From positions 1 through 49,835 of IMG/VR virus record IMGVR_UViG_3300045996_000554: 49,835 nucleotides of DNA; one strand, 5' to 3'. The position numbers were made by a program, and so were the translations under genes. Below the pieces are notes generated by a model that worked only from the letters and a program-made list of their open reading frames with translations, did no database searches and had not been told where the DNA came from. This DNA is from a virus. Positions 1 to 8,900 of the stretch are shown here, piece after piece (positions within the stretch are counted from its first letter, which is position 1; every line of letters starts with the position of its first letter).

Positions 1-127
1 GGGGACAGAACTCAGGGAAGAAAAACCGCATCACAGCGTTTTTGTGAAACTGCTGCTTGATAAACGCAAACTGCTTCTCAATCGTCTCCTGAGAAGCGTG
101 CATCAGCAGCATGGTGATATCCGGGTA
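1..127. repeat. Left copy of the 127-bp terminal direct repeat
   Basis: Bases 1-127 are identical to 49709-49835. The repeat lies inside terL and the reading frame is continuous when the copies are merged. The length of 127 is a common assembler k-mer, so this is most likely the overlap of a circular assembly graph (circular or circularly permuted molecule) and not a biological terminal repeat. Confidence 0.95.
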
Positions 128-460
128 GTTCAAGATCCACTGGATGCTGTGGGCCATGACGTTAACCGACGACTTGTACCACGACCGTGGGGCCAGAATC
201 AGATTCTTCTTCCGATACGCCGACATCTCAATCGGGTCTTCATACTTGGGCGTGTAGACGAACCGGCCCAACGTCTCATCCCACCGGTCCCAGCCCTGGT
301 GCCCGTCAAACTGCTGCAACTTCCGCATGAATGTACCGTGGACTTCCTCGTTCACCCGTGTCATACCCAGGACGTTATGGCACAGCCACATGAGGTCCGT
401 ACGGGCTTTGTGCCGGCCCATTCTGATGTACTCGCGAAGTTGTTCCTGGTCTAATGTCAC
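1..460 (-). CDS. terL: Terminase large subunit, N-terminal part (continues at 49708)
   Basis: This is the first ~153 codons of the packaging ATPase. The rest lies at 48390-49708 because the circular map was opened inside the gene; 460 + 1319 nt gives exactly 593 codons. A Walker A-like segment, LAPRSWYKSS, sits near residues 87-96. It keeps the Lys and Ser but lacks the usual P-loop glycines. The chosen start is GTG at 460, directly after an in-frame TAG. It has no good ribosome site and lies only 8 nt after a TACCCT -10-like box, so it may be leaderless. An ATG at 421 is the alternative. TerL assembles on the portal, pumps DNA into the prohead and cuts the concatemer. Confidence 0.9.
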   Translation of the reverse strand, partial: MTLDQEQLREYIRMGRHKARTDLMWLCHNVLGMTRVNEEVHGTFMRKLQQFDGHQGWDRWDETLGRFVYTPKYEDPIEMSAYRKKNLILAPRSWYKSSVNVMAHSIQWILNYPDITMLLMHASQETIEKQFAFIKQQFHKNAVMRFFFPEFCP

Positions 461-477
461 CTACATCTAGGGTAACG
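456..477 (-). promoter_or_regulatory. Late-type promoter motif before terL
   Basis: On the minus strand the sequence reads CGTTACCCTAGATGTAGGTG, with a -10-like TACCCT at 469-474. It matches the motif before the 13769, 45303 and 48236 genes, including the trailing GTAGGTGAC. No recognisable -35 lies 15-19 bp upstream. A start near 462 would place the GTG of terL at or within a few bases of the mRNA 5' end. Confidence 0.5.
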
Positions 478-553
478 TATCGGACACAAAAAACTGTTTA
501 CTCTGGGGAGAAAAAGGCGTAAACTGTACCTGGTTCCTGGTACGGAACCCGCA

Positions 554-587
554 GCTACGCTGCCTCCGGGCAAGGAAACAGCGTAGC
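554..587 (+). promoter_or_regulatory. 9-bp stem-loop ahead of the plus-strand cassette
   Basis: GCTACGCTG (554-562) and CAGCGTAGC (579-587) form a perfect 9-bp stem with a 16-nt loop, 20 nt before the ribosome site of the 620 gene. No T-run follows. It may be a 5' leader structure of the cassette mRNA or an operator. The interval 461-619 holds no other gene I can support. Confidence 0.5.
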
Positions 588-619
588 CTGACCACAACAA
601 CCGCGTGGAGGCGGCTGCA

Positions 620-838
620 ATGGCTTCATACACATTACCATTCATATCTTCATATCGCCAGAGCGCGTCTCGGAGGTTCGCGTTGTGGCCACAGTGGCGG
701 GTGGCATACATCCTGCTGCCCGCCATGCTGTCTGTAGGGTGCTACGCCACCGGGAGTCCACACGCGCTATTATTCGGGGCTACATCGGTGTGCTGGCTGT
801 GTTATGCTGCATTCTGCGCTTGCCGCAGAAACAAATAA
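620..838 (+). CDS. Small membrane protein of the inserted cassette, 72 aa
   Basis: Start ATG at 620 follows GGAGG (607-611) at ideal spacing; an upstream in-frame GTG at 605 has no such site. Two hydrophobic stretches are visible, around residues 32-49 (AYILLPAMLSVGCYATG) and 53-68 (ALLFGATSVCWLCYAAFC), ending in a basic RRNK tail. I do not recognise the family. It is the first gene of a two-gene plus-strand unit placed against the late direction, 33 nt before the PEP-CTERM gene. A partner role for the sorted protein is possible but unproven. Confidence 0.6.
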   Translation: MASYTLPFISSYRQSASRRFALWPQWRVAYILLPAMLSVGCYATGSPHALLFGATSVCWLCYAAFCACRRNK

Positions 839-871
839 GGTGCGGTCGTAGTCCACCGCACGGAGGATCGG

Positions 872-1444
872 ATGAAGCTGTTATTGCTGCCGTTACTGTC
901 CGTTGGGCTACAGGCCACAACATACATGTGGACCGTGGATGCCTGGAATCTCGGGACGCAGGTGGAGCGCCGTTACGGGCAAATCGCTGTGCCGACCCGG
1001 CACTCGATATGGTTGGAGGGGTCCGGTGCCACGACTGTTTGGCTGGAGTCTCTCGACGGGATGCACTCCTCTGCCCCCATCCAGATGCGGGAAGCAATCG
1101 CTCAGGTGCACCGGGCCGGGACCACGACCGAGCTCCCCGTGCTGATCGCGTTCTTCGACATCACGCCCGCGCAGAGCGCCTTGCTGTATTCGAACCTGAC
1201 CACGCGACTCGTGGCCGACACGGTAGGCGAGATCACGGACGTTCGCACATTCGCGGTTCGCCATCAGTTCGCCGCGGATAGCTGGCTCGGCGTGTCTGCT
1301 GCCAGTGTGACGGCGTATTCTCCGCCACTCCAGCAACAAAGTGTGTCGCTGTTCACGATTGATACGCCAGAGCCATCGAGTTTGTGGCTGATCGCCCCGG
1401 CGTTGTTGTGGTTATCGTACCGCCAGAGACCGCACCGGGCCTGA
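872..1444 (+). CDS. Secreted protein with C-terminal PEP-CTERM sorting signal, 190 aa
   Basis: Start ATG at 872 follows GGAGG. Residues 1-16 (MKLLLLPLLSVGLQA) form a Sec signal peptide. The middle is a cysteine-free, polar, beta-rich domain with no family I recognise. The C-terminus has the full PEP-CTERM layout: PEPSS at 166-170, a hydrophobic span LWLIAPALLWLSY (171-183) and a basic tail RQRPHR. Such tails are recognised by exosortases in exopolysaccharide-making Gram-negative bacteria. No exosortase is visible in the window, so the host would have to supply it. Its 3' end overlaps the convergent 1412 gene by 33 bp. The orientation, opposite to the late genes, suggests a moron expressed on its own, perhaps in lysogeny. 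Confidence 0.8.
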   Translation: MKLLLLPLLSVGLQATTYMWTVDAWNLGTQVERRYGQIAVPTRHSIWLEGSGATTVWLESLDGMHSSAPIQMREAIAQVHRAGTTTELPVLIAFFDITPAQSALLYSNLTTRLVADTVGEITDVRTFAVRHQFAADSWLGVSAASVTAYSPPLQQQSVSLFTIDTPEPSSLWLIAPALLWLSYRQRPHRA

Positions 1445-4400
1445 GCCGTACCTGTAGTACACGACATCTCCCTTGTTGGCCGTGAACGACGCCACGCCAC
1501 CGGAGGATGCTTCCGTATCCCCGCCCGAGATCGTGTCCGCGGCGCGGCTGTACGAGGTTCCCCATGTCACATCTTCCGCCGTGGTGCGGCTGATCGTCTG
1601 CGTGCCGGTCTGCGCTGCCAGCGTCGTGAACGAGCCGGTCTGTTGGTCGCCCCCGCACGAGAGGCGGTAGTAGTGCAGCGTCTCTGGATCGAGCGGCTCA
1701 GACTGGCCAACGATGATCGTGCGTTGGGCTCCCCTTCGCACGTAGCCGTCGTAGGCATCGGACTCGTGGCCGTAGTAGGTCGAGATATCCGACCCTTCGC
1801 CCACATACCCAAGCGTGTAACTGCCGTCCGTCGGGTCTTCCGTCGCAGTCTCGTCCCTGAAGTCTGGTCGTTCACTCACCTCCAACACGCACGGGATGTG
1901 CGCGATCGGCTGAGTCAGGGCGTAGCTGAAATGCACGAGCGTGTCTGTTGGCGTTACCTTCAAGGCAAGGATGCGGGGGATCTGTGACATATCGGCCCCG
2001 TAGTCGGCCCCGTCAGTGCCGGTGCGCTTGAACGCCGAGGTATTGTGGACGGCGTACTTCCCGCTGGCGTAGTCACGGAACAGAGCGTTGTAATGCGAAG
2101 CATCTGGGGTGAACGCGGCATTACTTGACCCCAGATTGTACACGCCCGTTGCTCGTGTCTGAGCGGCGTTCTCGTCGTCGTTGGGATAACTGCTGATTGC
2201 TGCCCCTGCGAAGATGTTCTTCCCCCACTGAGCCGACGGACATTCCGTCGCGCCCTGCGATCCACCACAGTAGTCTCTCAACACGCCAGCGTAATGCGTC
2301 GTTTGGTAGCCCCTCGCAGACCCAGAAGATGTCTTGGTGATGAAATTATTCCTGAACACAACGTCGCCAAGGTTCGTTTTTTCATTCGATGTCGAAGTGG
2401 ATACATTACTTGCACCCAGATCAATGAATGGCCCCCACAGCGTATTTGCCACAATGGCCGTATTGTGCTCGATGATGGTATCAGGCGGCGGACCAATCAT
2501 CCAGAACGGCGTACTGGAGCTTGTATTCTGCGTACCTACTGAACTCGCCCACGCCGCCTGATCCTGCTGGATGAAATTATGGTAGAACTTGAGATCGCCG
2601 ACGAATCGCGTGTTGCTCTGATCTGACCCAATCTGAATGCCCAGCGCAGAGTTCACATTCCTGATCCAGTTCCGCGAGAAGTCCAGGCGGAATGTTCGCC
2701 CTGATCGGCACAGGCGCGTCACCGGGTCAGCACCGTACATGAACGGAAGCGTCACCGGAGAACCGCCAGTGGGGACTGCCGATTCGAGTGTGAGTTGCGT
2801 GGCTGAGTCGAACAGAGCAATCTGGTAGAATACGCCGTCAATCCTGATGACTTCACTGGTGGTATCCTGCCAGTACATTGTCGTCCCAGTACCTTCACTG
2901 GTGATATCAATCAACCCTGTATCGTCAGGTGTGGTCGATACCAGCAACGTCGTCAGGCTGTCGCTGATTTTCGTCACAGTCCTCGCGTAGTACAGCGTTG
3001 ATGTATCCAGCCCGCCTGGCAGACTCGATCCAAAGAATCCGACCCTCATACCTGCTTTCGGAGAGCCATAGCCACTATTAATCGAGATCAGGTTAGTTGA
3101 CGTATTCACCGCCGTGACCGTTCGTACCGGCTTCACTGCCCACATACGACCAGGGAAATCTCCCGTGTTCGCGGTGACCGTCAGTCCGTCGGCAGATACG
3201 TCCGCAGTTCCCTCCATCGACTCCACGCAGCCGTTTGAGTAGTTTGGATAGATGCTATCCGGCGCGGCCTTGATATTGATCGACTGAGCTTGAGTCTGGT
3301 TCCAGTGGTGCTCGAAGACGTTATGCCTGATGGTGACATCCTCCGCGCCCTTCAACTCGAGCAGGTTCGCAATATTAACACTATCCTGGTCCCAGTACTT
3401 CCACCGCACGGGGCGTGGATTCGTGGTCCCGTTGAGGTCGCCCTCGTCAACGGTACAGCCGACCACGGTACAGGACGAGAAGTCAGGCTCCGTGTCGCCA
3501 AGCAACCCGGCTCGAATCGCAACATACTGATCTGACCCTTCGGCGCTTGTGGCAAGCACGGCTCGTCCCTTGAAGATCATTACATCGGCGTCGGTCTTCA
3601 TGAGATCCCATCGTCGCGTGCGGCCCCACAGGGGGTAGTGTGATACGTAGTTGTACCTCACGAAAATGTCCGACGGGAAGTCTGGTGTGTGCTGTGCAAC
3701 CCCGCCCCAGAACAGGTTTTCCGCCACGGGGGCCATCAACGAATTGTTCTCGATGTAGGTGCCGCTACCTCCCGCCGCTGCCAGTATCTGCTGCCCCTGC
3801 TGTCCTGACATGTACCCCTGCTGGAGCCATGAGTTCTTCACGGTCTGCTCGTTGCCATTCAGCCCAATCTCACGCACGATGCGACTCCAGCCGTTGTTCA
3901 GCGAGATGATCTGATTAATCGTGATGTCTGAAGCAAGCTGTGTTGCATCTGCCGGGTAGGAGAAATACATCGTCGGCTCGGTGTAGGTACCGTCGCCCAA
4001 CGCAGTGCTAAACGTAAACGTGGTATTAGTCGCTCCCGTGAGAGTCTGGACGCCGTTCAGAGCCGTGGTCGTGCGGAATCCTCTGAGGTTGATCTTGTCG
4101 TCGGTCTTAAAATCGACTCCTGAGATTGCCGAGTGCGTGACCGTTGCTACTCCGCCAGATACCACGATGGATGTGAATTGTTCAGTAGATTGACCAATCG
4201 TAAGTGCCGCCTGGGAAAAGGAATCCCCGCTGTATCCGACGGAGATATACCCGACTGCCGGCGCTGTGTCGCTCCCACCAGCGATGTTTGCCACCGAGAG
4301 GTTCTGGATAAAACCTAATCCGCGAATCTCCCAGTTTGACGCGGGTAATCCACCGGGGCTACTTGACCGACCATACGGAACATTGGCGAAATGGAACATC

Positions 4401-4795
4401 GGCCCCGTTCCGCCCGTCAACGTGAACTTCGGCACAAGTGGCCAGTACATCGGGGTGATGCGTGTTCCATCGGGGGGCAGTTTCGCGTGCTCCGTCGTGG
4501 TGATGATATTCTTATTGGTCCCTGCCGGGAAGTCAATCATGAATCCCGGCGTGGCCTCTGAGTGAGACGCGGCGTACTCGCACGAGGGATGGATCGCGAT
4601 GGTGTTGCCGCCTGCCGCCTGTCCCCGCGTGGCGTCGATAGCTGCCTGTAACTCAGCCTGGACAAGCCCTGCGGAACAAGTCACCGTGATCGTTGCAGGG
4701 TAGGACGGACAAGCGGAACCAGTCCATGAGCCGGTCGAGCACGACACCCCGCCGTAGACGACACTGCAAGACAAGAGAGCAATAAGCCAGCGCAC
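1412..4795 (-). CDS. Large secreted-type beta-helix protein with C-terminal FN3-like region, 1127 aa
   Basis: GTG at 4795 is preferred: it overlaps the previous stop (TAGTG), has GGGGG 7 nt upstream, and puts a signal peptide (MRWLIALLSCSVVYGG) at the N-terminus. A GTG at 4816 would bury it. The body has repeated turns such as IRHNVFEHHW, LKFYHNFIQQ and VVFRNNFITK, typical of right-handed parallel beta-helices. Near residues 960-1085 there is an FN3-like segment (PRILALKVTPTDTLVHFSY to YYRLSCGG). Such folds serve as tail spikes or polysaccharide-binding/degrading enzymes. The signal peptide is unexpected for a virion part assembled in the cytoplasm. Confidence 0.8.
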   Translation of the reverse strand: MRWLIALLSCSVVYGGVSCSTGSWTGSACPSYPATITVTCSAGLVQAELQAAIDATRGQAAGGNTIAIHPSCEYAASHSEATPGFMIDFPAGTNKNIITTTEHAKLPPDGTRITPMYWPLVPKFTLTGGTGPMFHFANVPYGRSSSPGGLPASNWEIRGLGFIQNLSVANIAGGSDTAPAVGYISVGYSGDSFSQAALTIGQSTEQFTSIVVSGGVATVTHSAISGVDFKTDDKINLRGFRTTTALNGVQTLTGATNTTFTFSTALGDGTYTEPTMYFSYPADATQLASDITINQIISLNNGWSRIVREIGLNGNEQTVKNSWLQQGYMSGQQGQQILAAAGGSGTYIENNSLMAPVAENLFWGGVAQHTPDFPSDIFVRYNYVSHYPLWGRTRRWDLMKTDADVMIFKGRAVLATSAEGSDQYVAIRAGLLGDTEPDFSSCTVVGCTVDEGDLNGTTNPRPVRWKYWDQDSVNIANLLELKGAEDVTIRHNVFEHHWNQTQAQSINIKAAPDSIYPNYSNGCVESMEGTADVSADGLTVTANTGDFPGRMWAVKPVRTVTAVNTSTNLISINSGYGSPKAGMRVGFFGSSLPGGLDTSTLYYARTVTKISDSLTTLLVSTTPDDTGLIDITSEGTGTTMYWQDTTSEVIRIDGVFYQIALFDSATQLTLESAVPTGGSPVTLPFMYGADPVTRLCRSGRTFRLDFSRNWIRNVNSALGIQIGSDQSNTRFVGDLKFYHNFIQQDQAAWASSVGTQNTSSSTPFWMIGPPPDTIIEHNTAIVANTLWGPFIDLGASNVSTSTSNEKTNLGDVVFRNNFITKTSSGSARGYQTTHYAGVLRDYCGGSQGATECPSAQWGKNIFAGAAISSYPNDDENAAQTRATGVYNLGSSNAAFTPDASHYNALFRDYASGKYAVHNTSAFKRTGTDGADYGADMSQIPRILALKVTPTDTLVHFSYALTQPIAHIPCVLEVSERPDFRDETATEDPTDGSYTLGYVGEGSDISTYYGHESDAYDGYVRRGAQRTIIVGQSEPLDPETLHYYRLSCGGDQQTGSFTTLAAQTGTQTISRTTAEDVTWGTSYSRAADTISGGDTEASSGGVASFTANKGDVVYYRYGSGPVRSLAVR

Positions 4796-5937
4796 TAGAG
4801 CACCCCCTGCGTCCACAGGCTCGTGGCGCTATCCCAGATCAGTGTCATGAATCGCCCCGCCGGAACCGCGACGGTAGCTGAGGAGAGCTTCAGATTCTCG
4901 GATGCGCCGGACGTCAGCGTGATATCGTTCGCGCCAACATTTTGCAAAATGCACATCTGCCCATCAGACGCCGAGTCCGCTATCGTCGGTGTTGTCGTCA
5001 CGGTCACCGGAGACGCTGCCGTAATCGCGATGCGAGTTGCGTTGCAGACGATAGTATCGCTTGCCGTCAGGGTCTGAGACGCGGTGGCCGGGAACGAGTT
5101 GATCCCCGACAACGCATTGTCGCCCGCCTGAATGGCCACAATATCCTCGTCCACCGATATCTCGTTGTCATCGCCCACCGTCGCGATGATGATTGCGGTC
5201 CCTTCCGATAGCGTGATGGTCGATCCTGTGCCGCACGGCCCACTCGTGCCATCCACGAGCACGCAGTCGGTCGCTGTACCCGAAACCTTCGCTACGTCCC
5301 CGGACGAGTTTACCGCTATGGCTCCAGCCGCCCCGTTCGCTACCAGCGGCATAGTGATCAGGCCGCTTTGATTGACCAGAAGCAAGTTTGTGAACGATCC
5401 AGCGGCCTCTCGCCGCACTCGCAGCACGGAATTGGCGTTGTCCAAAATATCGAGATCGATCGCCCCCGGCTTGGTCGCGTGAGTCGAGCCGTACCCCCGG
5501 AACGTGCCGCCGTTAGCGGATGACTGACCGCCGTACACAGCGACGCTTTGAGACGTTAGCGTGTGATAGATGCCACCCTCCCCGGACTGCGTGAAGCCAA
5601 AGTAGCCTGTGTCGTACAGAATATTGGTGGTCGTCAGCACCTTACCTGTTGTGTCGTCGTAGATAACCACGGTATCTGCCGTAGCCGAAGCGGGGCCGGT
5701 TACATCACCACCACCGCCACTAAGCAGCGTCCACGTATCCGTTGCTGTGCAGCCGTATGCGTTCTGGCCCGCCGTGGCATCGGTGACGAAAAACAACTCA
5801 CCGACTCGGCATGTTGCGGGCAGTTCAGCCAGTTCGCCTGTGGGCAACCCCACCGAGCCCGTAGGTCCAGCCTTCACGGACGGGCCGGCAGCGTACAGCC
5901 CCGCCGCAAGGACGAGGGACAGGATTAGTTTGTGCAT
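4795..5937 (-). CDS. Signal-peptide-bearing fibre-like protein, 380 aa
   Basis: ATG at 5937 follows AAGGAG at good spacing and opens with MHKLILSLVLAAGLYA, a signal peptide; a longer frame to 6033 is probably not translated. The mature part is Gly/Ser/Thr-rich with GGGGDVTGPASA, a segment common in phage fibre and collar proteins, and a beta-rich C-terminal region (DITLTSGASENLKL then RFMTLIWDSATSLW). This resembles C-terminal fibre domains, but I cannot name a function. It lies 20 nt after the stop of the 9407 gene and its stop overlaps the start of the 4795 gene. Confidence 0.75.
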   Translation of the reverse strand: MHKLILSLVLAAGLYAAGPSVKAGPTGSVGLPTGELAELPATCRVGELFFVTDATAGQNAYGCTATDTWTLLSGGGGDVTGPASATADTVVIYDDTTGKVLTTTNILYDTGYFGFTQSGEGGIYHTLTSQSVAVYGGQSSANGGTFRGYGSTHATKPGAIDLDILDNANSVLRVRREAAGSFTNLLLVNQSGLITMPLVANGAAGAIAVNSSGDVAKVSGTATDCVLVDGTSGPCGTGSTITLSEGTAIIIATVGDDNEISVDEDIVAIQAGDNALSGINSFPATASQTLTASDTIVCNATRIAITAASPVTVTTTPTIADSASDGQMCILQNVGANDITLTSGASENLKLSSATVAVPAGRFMTLIWDSATSLWTQGVL

Positions 5938-5957
5938 TGGTAATCTCCTTGTATGTT

Positions 5958-8900
5958 TCATTGCCTGCCGCCTGTGATGCGGCCTCCGGTGTGGCGGTGT
6001 GAGTGCGCCTGTGGTGCCGCAGACCCTGCGCACGAATAAGCGCCGATGTCCACTCCGCCCTCTCCAGCGCCACAGAGCGGTGAACCGGCCTGCGGTATTA
6101 GCCCGTCGTCAGCGGTGAACGGTAACCCGTCTGCTCCAAGCACGTCGCTGATGTTCGCGAACCGGGGATCACCACCATTGACGCCATGCGCCTCATCCCC
6201 GGCAAAACCCGCCTTGGCTGCGAATCCATCCGCGCCAGACGCGGCAACGAAGTTGTAGTCCGGGGTTGCGTACAGCGGGTTGACGTTGTACCAGCCATAT
6301 TCCGGTATATCCCCGACGCCGACGAAAGCGTTGTTCTTTACAGTGCTCTCCTCTGGAGCGCCGTGCAGAGAGTCGTCCATGATGAAAGCATCTGCCGACT
6401 CCACTGCCGTGTTGACGAACGTGTTGTTGAGGACATGCGTCTGCGGGTAGTGGAGAGCGCCGTGTCCTTCTACGCCGACGAACACGTTACGGCGGAATGT
6501 CATCCCGATGCCGTAGGGAGTCTCGCCAAGCCACTCCACTTGCGCCATCGAGTTATCTATGTCTTTGATTATGTTGTACTCAAACAGATTGTCATTGACC
6601 GCGATCACCGAGGTTGCGGTGCTGTAAACGAACTGTGCATACATATCCCATGTGCCAGTTCCGGGTGCGTGCGGAATCTCTGGATCGGGTGGGGAAAAGC
6701 CCTCCCATCGCGGCGAGTCGCGAAATACGTTGTACTGGAATGTGTTGTTGCTGCCAGACAGCGTGATAAGCCGCCATCCGTGCATGTCGATCAACTCATT
6801 CCGTTCGATCAGCGTGTTGGACCCGGCGATAGTCAGGATTCCCAGCCCTGCCAGATTACTCATCCTGTTGTTCGCGACCGTGCATCCACTCGGTCCGACT
6901 CCACCAGACATACTGAAGTGAACACCCGTCACGCCACCCTTGTCTGATCGCGTGACATAGAGTGTGGACTCAACCGGGCCTTCGGTCACCATCTCCCAGT
7001 TCGCCACTCCGGTGTCTGTGTCAGTGACAGTCAGAACAGTGTCGGTTACCGCAGTCACATCTTTTATCGTGTCGTGGTTGAGGTGCTGCGCGTTGAAGTC
7101 GCTGGTGACGTAAATCTTGACTCCCGGCACAAAGCCTGCCGCTATGAAGCCGCCCGCTGCATTCGTGATCGTGTGGGTGGTCGCGTCGAAGTAGTAGCTG
7201 GACGAGTAGAGCCAAATGCCGTCCCTGATCACATTGCCTACCACCTTGCAATTGCTGCCAGTCGCCTCGACAGAGACATGGCCCATACTCAGGCCAACAT
7301 CGTATTTCGTGATGTCGAAGCCATCGACCGTGACGTTCTGCCTGCGGATACGGAATCCCTTGGCGGTTGATCTTTCGGCCTCCTGCGTAGCTGAACTGTT
7401 CGCCTTATAGACCGCAGCAATGGTCAGCAGTCCGGTCCCTGTGGTCGGTGTCGCGACGAACTCCGGGTAATTACCGGGGTACACCCAACAGGTATCACCA
7501 GCCTGTGCTGCCGTCACGCAGGCCTGAATAGTCGTATAGTCCCCGGTTCCATCCGTCTTGACCGTGCGGACAGTACCACCCGCCGCGGCGCCGAACGTCG
7601 CAAACTGGTTCGCGCCGCTGATCGTCACGTCGATAGACGCAGGACTGAACGTAACGCCAGCCTTGGTAGGAGTGACCGTATATGTGCCGTCTGCCAGACC
7701 GGAGATGCTGAAATCACCCGAGCCATCCGCCGTAGTTGCAGCCGAGGCAGTTCCGGTGATCGCTACATCCGCACCACTTCCGGTCACCGTCAGCCTGCCC
7801 GATACGGTCCACGTCACCACCGGAGTAGCGCCGCAGTCGTAAGCCCCGATGTACGTGCCGCTCTCGCCGCCCGTACAGAGTGGAGAGTCGGCCAGCGGCC
7901 TGAATCCGTCATCCGCAGTAAAAGGCAGGCCATCGGCCCCAAGCGGATTACTGATATTCGCCAGCAACGGATCGCCGCCGTTGATCCCGCCGAGACTACA
8001 CGACGCCTCGCAGAAGTTACTGGGGGTAGATGTAGCCCCGCAATTACACCCACTGGACTTCTTGGTCGGGAAGCCAGCCGACGAAGCACCGCCGACATAG
8101 TTGTGATGCGCGGAGAATGTCGTCTTTAGCAGCGTTTCCAGCGCGACGGTCTGCGCTACCACGTCGTAAACCGCGCTCTTGTACGCAGCATACGCGGCGT
8201 CCAGCGTCATGTCGTCCGCGCTCGTCAATGCTCTGGCAGCGGCCGTGATGTACGTATTCAGCAGGTATCCATTGTTCTTCAGATCGGTCGCAATGCCCGT
8301 AGCGATTGGACAGGTCGTGATGCTGCAACTAGCGAATGGAGTCTCTCCCGTCACCAGCATCGCGAAGGCTTCGGCCAGGATTCTGCCGTCGCTCACGCTG
8401 TAGAAGCCCCGCGTGTCGTTCGTGGTGTTAGGCGTCGTTCCCCCGGCGAGAAACACGTTGTTGCGGAACGTCATGTTGTTGCCGACGCCGCGAGTCAGAG
8501 ATGCTCCTATGGCATGGCCCGTGCCGTTGTACCCGAGCCGGTAGAAGGTATTATTCTCGAACGTCATGAACGGCACGGACACGTTACAGTTATCCGGGAC
8601 ATTCATAATCACGTTTCGGCGGAACGTGATGTTTTTCATGTTGGAAACGAGCGCCCCGACGCCGTTGACAGAACTATTCATCTGGCACATCTGGCTCGGG
8701 AGTTCACTGATGAAGTTCTCCTCGATCAGCAGATCCTCCACTGGCTCATTGCCAACGCTGTATGCCTGCACAAAGTCAGGGTGGTTTCCAGACAGCGGTG
8801 TGCCGGGGTTTCCCATCACGTTTCGGCGTATCACATGGTTCGTGCCGAACGGCAGGAACAAATCCCACTGTCGGGATTCCGTCAACGTGTTGTTCTCCAC

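Noticed and set aside
457-726. Minus-strand 89-aa frame upstream of terL
   Set aside because: No ribosome site, composition unlike neighbours, and it lies opposite the better supported 620 gene and its leader stem-loop.
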